NCBI GenBank assembly: GCA_013288015.1 | Contig: JABDCR010000009.1 | Coordinates: 14,065 to 69,629, forward strand | Direction of reading: 5' to 3' | Source: Bacteroidota bacterium | GTDB taxonomy: Bacteria > Bacteroidota > Bacteroidia > B-17B0 > Aurantibacillaceae | DNA length: 55,565 nucleotides | In this document: positions 8,455 to 17,678 of the stretch, one piece after another | Position numbering within the stretch: the first letter of the stretch is position 1 | Layout: each line of letters starts with the position of its first letter | Notes under the pieces: generated by a model | What the model was told of the DNA's origin: nothing | Seen by the model: only the letters and a program-made list of their open reading frames with translations | The model's database searches: none | Program-made: the position numbers and the translations under genes

Positions 8455-9615
8455 ATGAAAATAATTACAAGAAATATTTTAATACTTTCTTTCGTAAGCC
8501 TGTTTACCGATGTAGCCAGCGAAATGCTATATCCCATTATGCCAATTTATTTAAAAACAATTGGCTTCTCTATTATTTTAATTGGAGTTTTAGAAGGTTG
8601 TGCCGAGGCAACTGCGGGCTTAAGTAAAGGTTATTTCGGCAACCTAAGCGATGCCAAAGGTAAACGTTTGCCTTTTGTTCAAATAGGTTATGCATTCAGT
8701 GCCATTTCAAAACCAATGATGGCATTATTTATTTATCCGGTGTGGATATTTTTTGCGCGTACTATAGATAGATTAGGAAAAGGAGTGCGCACCGGTGCAC
8801 GAGATGCCTTGTTGTCTGATGAAGCAACCCCCGAAACCAAAGGTAAAGTGTTTGGCTTTCATCGTGCTATGGATACGTTGGGCGCTGTTCTTGGGCCAAC
8901 AGCTGCTTTAATTTATTTAGCATTTCATCCCGATAATTATAAAACACTTTTTTTCATTGCATTTTTTCCCGGAGTAATTGCCATTGCTTTTACATTTTTT
9001 ATAAAAGAAAAAAAGAAAGAACTACCTCAGCCAAAAGTATCGCCTCGTTTATTAGATTTTGTAAATTACTGGAAACAAAGTTCGCCTGCTTACAAAAAAC
9101 TTGTAGTTGCATTAGTAATATTTACGTTGTTCAATAGTTCAGATGTTTTTTTATTATTAAAAATAAAAGAAGCTGGCTTTACCGATACTATCGTAATCGG
9201 CATTTATATTTTTTACAATTTAATTTACGTGCTGTTTTCCTACCCCTTGGGTATTTTAGCCGATAAAATTGGCATGAAAAAAATAGTAGTTGTCGGCTTA
9301 CTTCTTTTTGCGGCAACATATATTGGCATGGCTTATGCGCAAAGCACAGTAATGTTCTTAGGTTTGTTTTTTTTATACGGTATCTATGCGGCAGCTACCG
9401 AGGGTATCGTTAAAGCATGGATTACCAATATCTGCCAAAAACAAAACACAGCAACTGCTATTGGTACTTTCACAGCCTTTCAAAGCATGGCCACATTAAT
9501 AGCAAGTTCTTTAGCCGGCACAATATGGTTTATGTTTGGCGCTGCCGCAACATTTATATTCAGTGGTCTCATTGCGCTTCTGGTTTCTATATATGTAACA
9601 ACCATTAAAAATTAA
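8455..9615 (+). CDS. MFS transporter
   Basis: This 386-residue major facilitator has about eleven or twelve hydrophobic helices. The loop 2-3 signature is present in diverged form (GYFGNLSDAKGKRLPFVQIG), and charged, family-typical DRLGKGVRTGARDALLSD lies between helices 4 and 5. A cytosolic central loop (KEKKKELPQPK) separates the halves. The signature loop identifies the superfamily but not the substrate. Neighbours do not help: it sits alone between divergent and unrelated genes. Efflux of a small molecule is a guess only. Confidence 0.9.
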   Translation: MKIITRNILILSFVSLFTDVASEMLYPIMPIYLKTIGFSIILIGVLEGCAEATAGLSKGYFGNLSDAKGKRLPFVQIGYAFSAISKPMMALFIYPVWIFFARTIDRLGKGVRTGARDALLSDEATPETKGKVFGFHRAMDTLGAVLGPTAALIYLAFHPDNYKTLFFIAFFPGVIAIAFTFFIKEKKKELPQPKVSPRLLDFVNYWKQSSPAYKKLVVALVIFTLFNSSDVFLLLKIKEAGFTDTIVIGIYIFYNLIYVLFSYPLGILADKIGMKKIVVVGLLLFAATYIGMAYAQSTVMFLGLFFLYGIYAAATEGIVKAWITNICQKQNTATAIGTFTAFQSMATLIASSLAGTIWFMFGAAATFIFSGLIALLVSIYVTTIKN

Positions 9616-9751
9616 TTCTTCCTTTAAACCTTATATGTAAGTTTTTTCTTTTTAATGTAATATTATTTGTTATCTTGCTTTTAAGTTACATCTATAAAAA
9701 ATGTAATTTTATCTAAATAAAACATATGTTAAACGATTAAAATCCACATTT

Positions 9752-12709
9752 ATGAAAAAACAACTACTCTCAATTTTTGCCCTGTTTACAGTCAGCTTTG
9801 CCACGGCGCAATCAGTCCCAAACGGAGGATTCGAAAACTGGACAACCTTAACCTGTCAAACCCCAAAAAATTATTTTACTTCAAGTTTACAGCAAAAAAA
9901 TGGCGGTCTCACACCTATTAATGTGGTTAAAACTACAGATGCTTATGCAGATTCTTTTGCTGTTAAATTAACTACACTGGCTAATGGTTCGGGTGCTTAT
10001 TGTGCAAATGGCGATCCAAGCCATCCTGCGGGGCAAGGCATTCCTTTCAGTCAAAAACCAACCAGCTTACGCTTATATTATAAATGTAATGTTATGACCG
10101 GCGATACTGCTTTGGTTTTTCTGCTTTTTAAAAAGGCCGGAACTATATTTAGTCAAAACCTGCAAAAAATAACCGGCACTCAAAACTCATACACGTTACT
10201 TACTATGCCTTTAAATTTATCTATAACACCCGACTCACTTATGTTTGGTGTAACAGCAAGTAATATACTAACGGGTGGTGGTCCTCAAGGTATAGCTGGC
10301 AGCATGCTGCAAATTGATAGTGTTAGCTTTACAGGCATTGCCACGCAACCAACTAATTTAAATGGCGATTTCGAAAACTGGCAAACGTTTTCAACAGCTC
10401 CTACATTAAATAACTGGAATATCTCAGGAAGCAACACTCTTAACCAAACCGTAGATGCTTTTGCCGGAAGTTTTGCGCTTGAGTTAAAAACCAGTGCAAC
10501 TAATAATGCCCATGATACCGCTTATACATCATCAGCAACAACAGGCATAGTTACAAATAATAATGGTACTATAGGGGGCTATCCTTATACTACTCAGGTC
10601 GATGCCTTTAAGTTTCATTACAAATATTCACCTGCCGATGTTAACGATAGTGCCATGGTACTATTACAATTTAAAAAAGCAGGAGTTACTTTTGCAGGTG
10701 GTGCAATAACAACTTTATTACCGGCATCGGCAACATATACCGCAGTATCAATTCCAACTAATTTACCTCAGGTACCCGATTCTGTAATAGTATTTTTCTC
10801 CTCATCAAAAAAGTTTAATTATTTACCTTATTCTTATCTCGGTGCCGATTTAAAAGTTGATAACGTGTATTTCAATTCTCAGGCTACGCCGGTAACTAAT
10901 TTCTCGGTTGCTACGCATGGCTGTGTAGGTAAGGCTATCCAGCTTACCGATTTATCAGCTAACATTCCAACCACTTGGACATGGACTGCCACAGGCGGAA
11001 ATCTTTCTAACAGCAATGCTCAAAACCCAACGGTTACATACACAGCTAACGGCACTTATACTATTTCATTAATTGCAGGTAATTCAGGTGGCAGTGGTTC
11101 TGTATTTTCAAATACAGTAAATATAAATATGTTACCTACTGTTGCTCCTAATTCTCCCGATGGTCCAATTTGTATGAATTCAGGTAACATGCCTTTGCTT
11201 TTTGCTAACAACTCACCAAGTACAACAGCTACATGGCAACCGGGTAACCTAACAGGTAATTCTGTAAACGTTGGTCCAAATGTTACTACAACATATTCTG
11301 TAACTGCTACTGATGGAAATGGTTGTACATCTAATACAGGTACAATTACTGTAACCGTTATGCCTCAACCAACTGTAACAGTTACTTCGCCTACTATTTG
11401 TGCAGGAGGAACCGGAACACTTACAGCTGGTGGTAATGCAACTAGCTACACTTGGAATCCCAGTGGTGCAACTACAACAACCTATACGGTGTTTTCACCT
11501 GCAAACGGTTATACTATGATGGTAACTGGTACAGGCACTAACTCATGTACAAATTCAGCAACAGCTACGGTAACCGTAAACGCTACACCGGGCATGATGA
11601 TTAATGGTAACACAATTATTTGTACAGGGCAATCAACTGTACTTAGTGGTTCAGGTGCAAGCATCGTTAGTTATACTTGGACTACCGGACCAACTACACA
11701 ATCTTATACCGTATCACCTACTTCACAAGCCGTATATACATTAACCGGAACCGATGCAAACAATTGCAAAAACACACAAACAGCAACGGTTACAGTAAAT
11801 TCTATACCGGGCATGATGATTAATGGAAACACAACAATTTGCCGTGGACAATCAACCATACTGAGTGGTTCAGGTGCAAGCATTACTAGTTATACTTGGA
11901 CCGGTGGACCAACCACACAATCCTATACCGTATCACCTACTACTATGGCAGTATATACATTAACAGGCAGCGATGCAAACAATTGTTCTAACACACAAAC
12001 AGCAACCGTAACAGTTAACGCTACACCAACCGTAACAGCAACTTCAGCTACTATATGTGTAGGCAATTCGGCTTCACTAATGGCAGGCGGTGCAAGCACA
12101 TATACTTGGACGGGTGGCCCTGTTTCACAAACCTATACGGTTTCTCCAACTAGTTTGGCAACTTACACCGTAACAGGTACTAGTGCTAACAACTGTACAA
12201 ATACAGCAACAGCAACGGTAACAGTAAATGCATTACCTGCAGTTACAATTACATCTCTTTCACCTACTTTATGTGTAAACGGTTTTGATACTATAGTAGC
12301 ACAAGGTGCAAACACCTATAGCTGGAGTACAGGTTCAACAGCCGGTGCTATTACAGTTTTACCTGCCACTACTATCACATATACTGTAACAGGTACTGAT
12401 TTTAATGGTTGTTCAAACACAGCAACTATATCAGCTATTAATTGTGGCATTGGTATCCAGCAGTATAATGGCAATAGCAATACTGTAACTGTTTACCCAA
12501 ATCCAAACAAGGGTATTTTTGTGGTTACAACAACGCAGCAGGCTAACAAAATTGTTGTAAGCGATATTTTGGGCAACGAGTTACTTACTGTTACACCAAC
12601 CGATAACACAACTACCATTAGTTTAAATGCGCAGGCCAGCGGAATTTATTTTGTAAAAATAATTTCTGATAATGCGCAAACAGTAAAGCGTATCGTAATT
12701 AATAATTAA
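9752..12709 (+). CDS. Large secreted PKD/Ig-like repeat protein, T9SS type A
   Basis: The product is 985 residues. A signal peptide ends near SFATAQ. Two homologous N-terminal modules follow, beginning NGGFENWTTL and NGDFENWQTF, each ~170 residues and probably beta-sandwiches of the carbohydrate-binding type. A PKD-like domain lies at about 385-460. Five to six Ig-like repeats of ~70-80 residues come next, two of which (starting PGMMINGNT) are nearly identical. The type A sorting domain runs from VTVYPNPNKGIF to the end. It should be secreted by T9SS and act as a surface adhesin or matrix protein; no catalytic motif is seen. Its last 22 residues are identical to those of the beta-helix protein at 30558. 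Confidence 0.9.
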   Translation: MKKQLLSIFALFTVSFATAQSVPNGGFENWTTLTCQTPKNYFTSSLQQKNGGLTPINVVKTTDAYADSFAVKLTTLANGSGAYCANGDPSHPAGQGIPFSQKPTSLRLYYKCNVMTGDTALVFLLFKKAGTIFSQNLQKITGTQNSYTLLTMPLNLSITPDSLMFGVTASNILTGGGPQGIAGSMLQIDSVSFTGIATQPTNLNGDFENWQTFSTAPTLNNWNISGSNTLNQTVDAFAGSFALELKTSATNNAHDTAYTSSATTGIVTNNNGTIGGYPYTTQVDAFKFHYKYSPADVNDSAMVLLQFKKAGVTFAGGAITTLLPASATYTAVSIPTNLPQVPDSVIVFFSSSKKFNYLPYSYLGADLKVDNVYFNSQATPVTNFSVATHGCVGKAIQLTDLSANIPTTWTWTATGGNLSNSNAQNPTVTYTANGTYTISLIAGNSGGSGSVFSNTVNINMLPTVAPNSPDGPICMNSGNMPLLFANNSPSTTATWQPGNLTGNSVNVGPNVTTTYSVTATDGNGCTSNTGTITVTVMPQPTVTVTSPTICAGGTGTLTAGGNATSYTWNPSGATTTTYTVFSPANGYTMMVTGTGTNSCTNSATATVTVNATPGMMINGNTIICTGQSTVLSGSGASIVSYTWTTGPTTQSYTVSPTSQAVYTLTGTDANNCKNTQTATVTVNSIPGMMINGNTTICRGQSTILSGSGASITSYTWTGGPTTQSYTVSPTTMAVYTLTGSDANNCSNTQTATVTVNATPTVTATSATICVGNSASLMAGGASTYTWTGGPVSQTYTVSPTSLATYTVTGTSANNCTNTATATVTVNALPAVTITSLSPTLCVNGFDTIVAQGANTYSWSTGSTAGAITVLPATTITYTVTGTDFNGCSNTATISAINCGIGIQQYNGNSNTVTVYPNPNKGIFVVTTTQQANKIVVSDILGNELLTVTPTDNTTTISLNAQASGIYFVKIISDNAQTVKRIVINN

Positions 12710-12730
12710 TTACACTTGTACTTTCAAAAT

Positions 12731-12765
12731 AAAAAAACCGCTCAAATGTTACGAGCGGTTTTTTT
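12731..12765. terminator. Bidirectional terminator
   Basis: AAAAAAACCGCTC (12731-12743) pairs with GAGCGGTTTTTTT (12753-12765) around a 9 nt loop. It serves both convergent genes, ending at 12709 (+) and 12800 (-). Confidence 0.92.
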
Positions 12766-12799
12766 ATTTACATAAGATTAAATATGAAATAAATAATAT

Positions 12800-15442
12800 T
12801 TATTTTATCAACGAAACAATTCCATGATACTCATGTTGTTTTCCATTATTATCATTTAACGAAACCTTCCAAACATACACATCTTCTTGTACTATATCTT
12901 GACTTGCACTTTTTTTACCATCCCATCCTTTGCTATAATCTTTACTGGTAAAAACATTGTTTCCCCAACGATCAAAAATTTGCATAATAAATGTAGTGTT
13001 ATCCCATCCGGTTCCTTCAGGTAAAAAATGCTCGTTTAAATAATCACCATTTGGTGTAAAACAACTTGGTGCATAAAATGTATACATTTCTTTTATATAC
13101 ACTATGTACGTAGCCGTATCGGTACAACCTAATGAATTTATGGCCATCAAACTCACCGCAAAATCTCCTACCGAAGAATATATATGTGATGGGTTTATTC
13201 CGTTCGATGAATCTCCATCTCCATAACTCCAGCTATAAGCAATAGCCCCTTGCGATTGATTTGTAAAATTAACCGTTGGGTTTAATATATCGGTATTAAA
13301 ATTACTGGCCGTAAAATCTGCTTCTGGCGAGTTAAAAACTTTAATCAAATTATTTCCGGTTATTGTTTTTTTGCAACCCTGCGCAGTACCATAAGTCAAA
13401 CTAATATTAAAATTACCGGCTGTGTTATAACAGTGATAAGGGTTTTGCGTATTAGCTGTTGTACTATCGCCAAAATTCCATATCCAACTTGTTATAGTAG
13501 GGTTGTTGCTTACCGTAAATGTTACACATAAAGGCTCACAACCCGATGATGATGTTGGAAGCGCTAACAACTGTATATTGTTACTAATTACAACAACACC
13601 GGTATCACTGGCATTGGTTACGGTGCAACCATCCGAAATCGTAACCGTATAAACAGTAGTGCTTTGTGGCGATACCGATACAGAGTTGCCTGATAAATTA
13701 CCTGGTACCCAGTTAAAAACATAATTACCATTTCCTCCGTTTGCATTCGCGGCTACCGCAACACTATTTCCTCCACATATAATTGTATCTCCTAATGTTA
13801 CATGCAAAGGTGGCAACACCGTAAGCGAAACTGTTGCCGGTGGCGCTAAACAACCATTAGCATCTGCAACAGCAACACTATAAACACTACTTGTACCCGA
13901 TGCAACTGTATATGTTTGCCCGGTATATATTCCGTTCCATGTATAAGTACAAGGCTCTGTGGCTCCTACTGCTTGCGCGGTCAGGCTAGCTGTTTGTCCG
14001 CTGCAAATAGTAATATTATTTACAACTATAGTTATTGGTGGTGGCTCAATAATTTGTGTCGATAAACTTTGTGAGCAACCGGCTGCATCGGCAACAGTAA
14101 CCGTATAATTACCGGCTCCTGCTGTAAGAGTGGCAGAATTACTACCCGATGGGGTCCACGTATAACTATAAGGATTAATGCCGCCTGTTGCATTGGCTGT
14201 AGCTGTTCCATCGGTTCCGCCATTGCAACTTACACTGGTGGTGCTAACGCTTAGGCTGGTTGTTCCAACCGATAAAATATATTCTGCTCGATACGATACG
14301 CCCACACTACTTTCATTTAGTTTCGTCAAAACACAATTGCTCGATGAATTCGGACTAATGGTTGTCCACGCCAAAATCGCATTATGTGTTCTTGCTGCCA
14401 AAGTAAGACAGCCTCCTGAACATGAACTTGTATACGCCGAAAAATCTTCAGCTATATCATAATTACCGGTAGTGCTCGTTAAAAAAACACCATAATATTC
14501 TGCTAACGGAAATTGTAAACCTGTTGTAACATTGGGTAACGAGTTTACTCTGTATATATGTGCGCCGGCCGGGTTAGTTGTAACATTAGATACCGTAAAA
14601 ACATCACCTGCAGCATATTGCAATGCAAGCGATTGCGCGGCCCATGTTGCCGGATAAACATTCGTTGCCGTATCACCAATCGGCGCTCCTGAATAGTGCC
14701 ATCCGTTTGTCGCAAAACCATTTAGTGTTCCATTATATCCATTTCCTGTAAGGTCGGTAAGTGTATTGCCTGCCGTGTTATCAAAACGATAATATCCTCG
14801 TAGTCCCGCTTGTGTCGGGTTTATTTTCCTACACATATTATCTCGTATTTGGGTTTGTGTGCGTGTTGTGGTCCAAAAACGCAACTCATCTAAATCTCCA
14901 TTATAAAATCTATTACCCGTGTTAGCTCCCCAAAAACCCCAGGTAGCAATTGCAATCATATCTGTAGCAGGTTGTATAGGCTGCACAGTTGGGTCAGTGT
15001 TGTTTTGCAAAACACCATTAATATATAATTGCATGCCCAAAACAGGGTCTATAACTCCGGCAACATGGTACCACACATTTGCCTGCCAACTGTTCGAGTT
15101 CGATACAATAAAATAACTTGCTCCTCCAACCCTTCTGTAAAAAGATATATTTCCTTGCGAGTTTGGCCAACTGGCGGGTGCTATATAAAAACCAAATTCA
15201 TTGGTGTTAAGCCCGCTTCCATTATTAAAATCTCTTCCAACCAAAGTCTGAAAATTAGGCGAGCTACTGTTCACTAAAACAGGCGATTTAAACCAAAATT
15301 CAACCGTGCGGCAATTCGATGCTACATTGGTTCCTAAATCCACATATTGGTTGCTTCCATTGTAAGTAAGTACATTTCCGCTGCCTTGCGCCAAGCCAAC
15401 TTGCACAACAACAATAAAAACAAGTAAATAAATAAACCGCAT
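12800..15442 (-). CDS. LamG / SprB / PKD protein with gliding-type C-terminal domain (T9SS type B)
   Basis: The product is about 880 residues. The ATG at 15442 gives a clean signal peptide ending GLAQ. An upstream in-frame TTG at 15466 overlaps the promoter and is rejected. A concanavalin/LamG-like domain occupies about 25-235 (YVDLGTNVASNCRTVEFWF; LYINGVLQ; DLDELRFW). One SprB repeat (SVSCNGGTDGTATANATGG), an Ig-like region and two PKD-like modules (SWIWNFGDSTT, YSWSYGDGDSS) follow. The C-terminal ~90 residues (FTPNGDYLNEHF, then IFDRWGNNVF and GWDGK) are the CHU_C/gliding-associated type B T9SS signal, which usually gives attached, PorV-independent surface proteins. A role in adhesion or gliding is inferred. 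Confidence 0.93.
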   Translation of the reverse strand: MRFIYLLVFIVVVQVGLAQGSGNVLTYNGSNQYVDLGTNVASNCRTVEFWFKSPVLVNSSSPNFQTLVGRDFNNGSGLNTNEFGFYIAPASWPNSQGNISFYRRVGGASYFIVSNSNSWQANVWYHVAGVIDPVLGMQLYINGVLQNNTDPTVQPIQPATDMIAIATWGFWGANTGNRFYNGDLDELRFWTTTRTQTQIRDNMCRKINPTQAGLRGYYRFDNTAGNTLTDLTGNGYNGTLNGFATNGWHYSGAPIGDTATNVYPATWAAQSLALQYAAGDVFTVSNVTTNPAGAHIYRVNSLPNVTTGLQFPLAEYYGVFLTSTTGNYDIAEDFSAYTSSCSGGCLTLAARTHNAILAWTTISPNSSSNCVLTKLNESSVGVSYRAEYILSVGTTSLSVSTTSVSCNGGTDGTATANATGGINPYSYTWTPSGSNSATLTAGAGNYTVTVADAAGCSQSLSTQIIEPPPITIVVNNITICSGQTASLTAQAVGATEPCTYTWNGIYTGQTYTVASGTSSVYSVAVADANGCLAPPATVSLTVLPPLHVTLGDTIICGGNSVAVAANANGGNGNYVFNWVPGNLSGNSVSVSPQSTTVYTVTISDGCTVTNASDTGVVVISNNIQLLALPTSSSGCEPLCVTFTVSNNPTITSWIWNFGDSTTANTQNPYHCYNTAGNFNISLTYGTAQGCKKTITGNNLIKVFNSPEADFTASNFNTDILNPTVNFTNQSQGAIAYSWSYGDGDSSNGINPSHIYSSVGDFAVSLMAINSLGCTDTATYIVYIKEMYTFYAPSCFTPNGDYLNEHFLPEGTGWDNTTFIMQIFDRWGNNVFTSKDYSKGWDGKKSASQDIVQEDVYVWKVSLNDNNGKQHEYHGIVSLIK

Positions 15443-15463
15443 TTTATGGTTGGTTATTTTATA

Positions 15464-15471
15464 CAAAGTTA
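15464..15471 (-). promoter_or_regulatory. -7 element that fixes the start of the LamG/SprB gene
   Basis: The minus strand reads TAACTTTG, a perfect TAnnTTTG, 21 bp before the ATG at 15442. It covers the alternative TTG start, which would therefore not be transcribed. Confidence 0.6.
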
Positions 15472-15651
15472 AATTTTTTTTAACAAGTAAAGACCATTTA
15501 TAAAAGCTTAACAGTTTCAGGCCTTAGTTATTGTGTAATTAACCTAATAAATTAAACTTGTGCTCAATTATTAGCAAAAGCGTACATGTTTGCTTAACAA
15601 TATTTTAACCTTTAGCTCCGTTATAATATAAAATCACTTTATATTTAGTAC

Positions 15652-16911
15652 ATGAAAAATTTCTTCCTTCTTATATCAACCATACTGCTAAGCACATATT
15701 CTTTCGCGCAGCTCGAAAACGGTTATAACAAAGCCGAAGTAAAAGATATGATTCAGCTTTGCAACAGCTTTACTTTTTTAGAGTTATACGATGATGATGC
15801 CAGCATCCTGCCATCTCAATATAAAAAAGAATATTCCTCAGGCATATATGGCATGGATAATAAATATCAGATATATATTAAAGATAAAATTGCCGTAATT
15901 AATTTACGCGGTTCTACCGACCAAAAAATCAGCTGGCTCGAAAACATTTATTTCGCCATGATTCCAGCAAAAGGAGTTATCACCATTTCAGGCGATAAAT
16001 TTCATTACTGCTTCGCTCAGGATGTCAACGCATCTGTTCACGCAGGCTATGCTCTTGGCATTGCTTATATGCATAACGATATTGTCTATCACATCAACAA
16101 CCTTAATAAAGATGGCATCTACGATTTTATTATCACGGGGCACAGCCAGGGTGGTGCTTTAGCAAACATGCTGCGCGCTTATTTAGAAAACCTGCCACCC
16201 GACCAAATCTCTAAAAAAAATAAATATAAAACCTATGCCTTTGCACCACCTATGGTGGGCAACAAAATTTTTGCAAACGAGTATCAGGCGCGCTACTGTG
16301 CAAACAACAGCAGCTTTAATATTATAAACCCGGCCGACCCCGTGCCCGATCTTCCCTTAAGTTATAATGATACCAATTATGTCGAAGCTAATTTAAAAAA
16401 AGTGCTTTTTAACCGCGAGTCTTTTAGCCTTAAAGATTTGGTTACCGATGGCGCAGCAAATTTACTCGAAAGTAAAATCGTTAAAATAGCAAATATACTA
16501 GGCGCTTCTACCTCCGGACAAATTTCAAACGATTTAGGCCAAGTTACGCTACCGCATTACACCACCGATGTAAACTATCATCGCTTAGGTAATCAGGTCG
16601 ATATACAACCTGCCGTCTTTCCAAAAGTTTTAAAAGATTCTACCATCCTTAAAAACGATTCGCTTATGCGCGTCTATAAAAAAGATGCCAATGGTAATTT
16701 TATAAATAAAGAAGTGTACATAAAAGAGCCTTGGATATATCAGCACAAACCTTACAATTATTATGTAACAATTTTAAAAATGTATTTCCCTGTCGATTAT
16801 AAAGTGCTCAAAATAAAATACCTGCCCGAAAATGTAATTAAAGAACCTAGTTCTATGTTTTCAAAACTCGGTAAAGCCATCGGCTCAAGTTTAGCGCCTG
16901 CAAAACATTAA
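15652..16911 (+). CDS. Secreted class-3 (alpha/beta-hydrolase) lipase
   Basis: The 419-residue protein has a signal peptide ending YSFAQ. The lipase_3 fold is marked by an oxyanion-side motif (INLRGSTD, 83-90), the nucleophile elbow TGHSQGG with S165, and the acid in NPADPVPDLP (D229). A histidine in the C-terminal part (for example in YQHKPYNYY) is the likely third catalytic residue. It should hydrolyse lipid or other acyl esters in the periplasm or outside the cell. No T9SS tail is present, so export beyond the periplasm is uncertain. The gene stands alone, convergent with the racemase gene 16 bp beyond. Confidence 0.88.
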   Translation: MKNFFLLISTILLSTYSFAQLENGYNKAEVKDMIQLCNSFTFLELYDDDASILPSQYKKEYSSGIYGMDNKYQIYIKDKIAVINLRGSTDQKISWLENIYFAMIPAKGVITISGDKFHYCFAQDVNASVHAGYALGIAYMHNDIVYHINNLNKDGIYDFIITGHSQGGALANMLRAYLENLPPDQISKKNKYKTYAFAPPMVGNKIFANEYQARYCANNSSFNIINPADPVPDLPLSYNDTNYVEANLKKVLFNRESFSLKDLVTDGAANLLESKIVKIANILGASTSGQISNDLGQVTLPHYTTDVNYHRLGNQVDIQPAVFPKVLKDSTILKNDSLMRVYKKDANGNFINKEVYIKEPWIYQHKPYNYYVTILKMYFPVDYKVLKIKYLPENVIKEPSSMFSKLGKAIGSSLAPAKH

Positions 16912-16927
16912 CACGCACACAGTACTT

Positions 16928-17620
16928 TTATTTTTGTAATGCAAATTTTACCGCAGCTTTCGAATGAATCGTTGTCGTGTCAAAAACCGGAAGACTGCTT
17001 TCTTCAGGTTTCATTAAAAGGGCTATTTCAGTACATCCAAATATTACACCCTCGGCACCTTTTTTACTGAAACTACTAATTATTTCCTGATATTTTTTTT
17101 TGGTTTCTTCTCTATATATTCCCTTCGTAAACTCATTTATAATCGATGTATGTATAAACTCTCTTTCTTTTTCTTCGGGTATAAGCGCCTCAATATTATG
17201 CTTCGTTAATCTATCTGTAAAAAAAGTATTTTCCATAGTAAACTTAGTTCCTAGTAATAGAACCTTCTTTTTATCATGGCTCTTAATTTCTTTTGCCGTT
17301 TCATCTGCGATATGTAGAAAGGGAATTTTTATTCTTTTAATTAATTTATCGGCAATTAAGTGCGGAGTGTTTGAACATAACAAAATACATTCAGCACCAG
17401 CTTGCTCTAATTTTAAAGCAATACCGCCAATCAATTCTTCCACATCTCCCCATTTACCGGCTTCCTGCATTGTACGATACTCATCAAAATCCACAGAATA
17501 AAGCAGAAGCTTTGCTGAATGCGAGCCCCCAAGCTGTTCATTTACTAATTGATTAATTGTTTTATAATAAACCGAGGTGGAAAACCAACTTATGCCACCA
17601 ATCAGACCTAACGTTTTCAT
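16928..17620 (-). CDS. ygeA: Aspartate/glutamate-family amino-acid racemase, YgeA-like
   Basis: The 230-residue protein matches the YgeA/RacX branch of the Asp/Glu racemase superfamily along its length. It has the N-terminal GLIGGISWFSTSVYY, HSAKLLLYSVDF, first catalytic Cys C82 in LLCSNTPH, LHIADET, and second catalytic Cys C196 in FGCTEIALL. Both thiols needed for two-base, cofactor-independent racemisation are present. Enzymes of this branch act on a broad set of amino acids (E. coli YgeA prefers homoserine), so the substrate cannot be fixed. It may supply D-amino acids for cell-wall editing or scavenging. The ATG at 17620 gives the full-length N terminus. Confidence 0.93.
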   Translation of the reverse strand: MKTLGLIGGISWFSTSVYYKTINQLVNEQLGGSHSAKLLLYSVDFDEYRTMQEAGKWGDVEELIGGIALKLEQAGAECILLCSNTPHLIADKLIKRIKIPFLHIADETAKEIKSHDKKKVLLLGTKFTMENTFFTDRLTKHNIEALIPEEKEREFIHTSIINEFTKGIYREETKKKYQEIISSFSKKGAEGVIFGCTEIALLMKPEESSLPVFDTTTIHSKAAVKFALQK

Positions 17621-17678
17621 GTTTTACATTTTACTGGTTATCAATATTCATTTTTTTCTTCACGCAAGCAAAATTCCC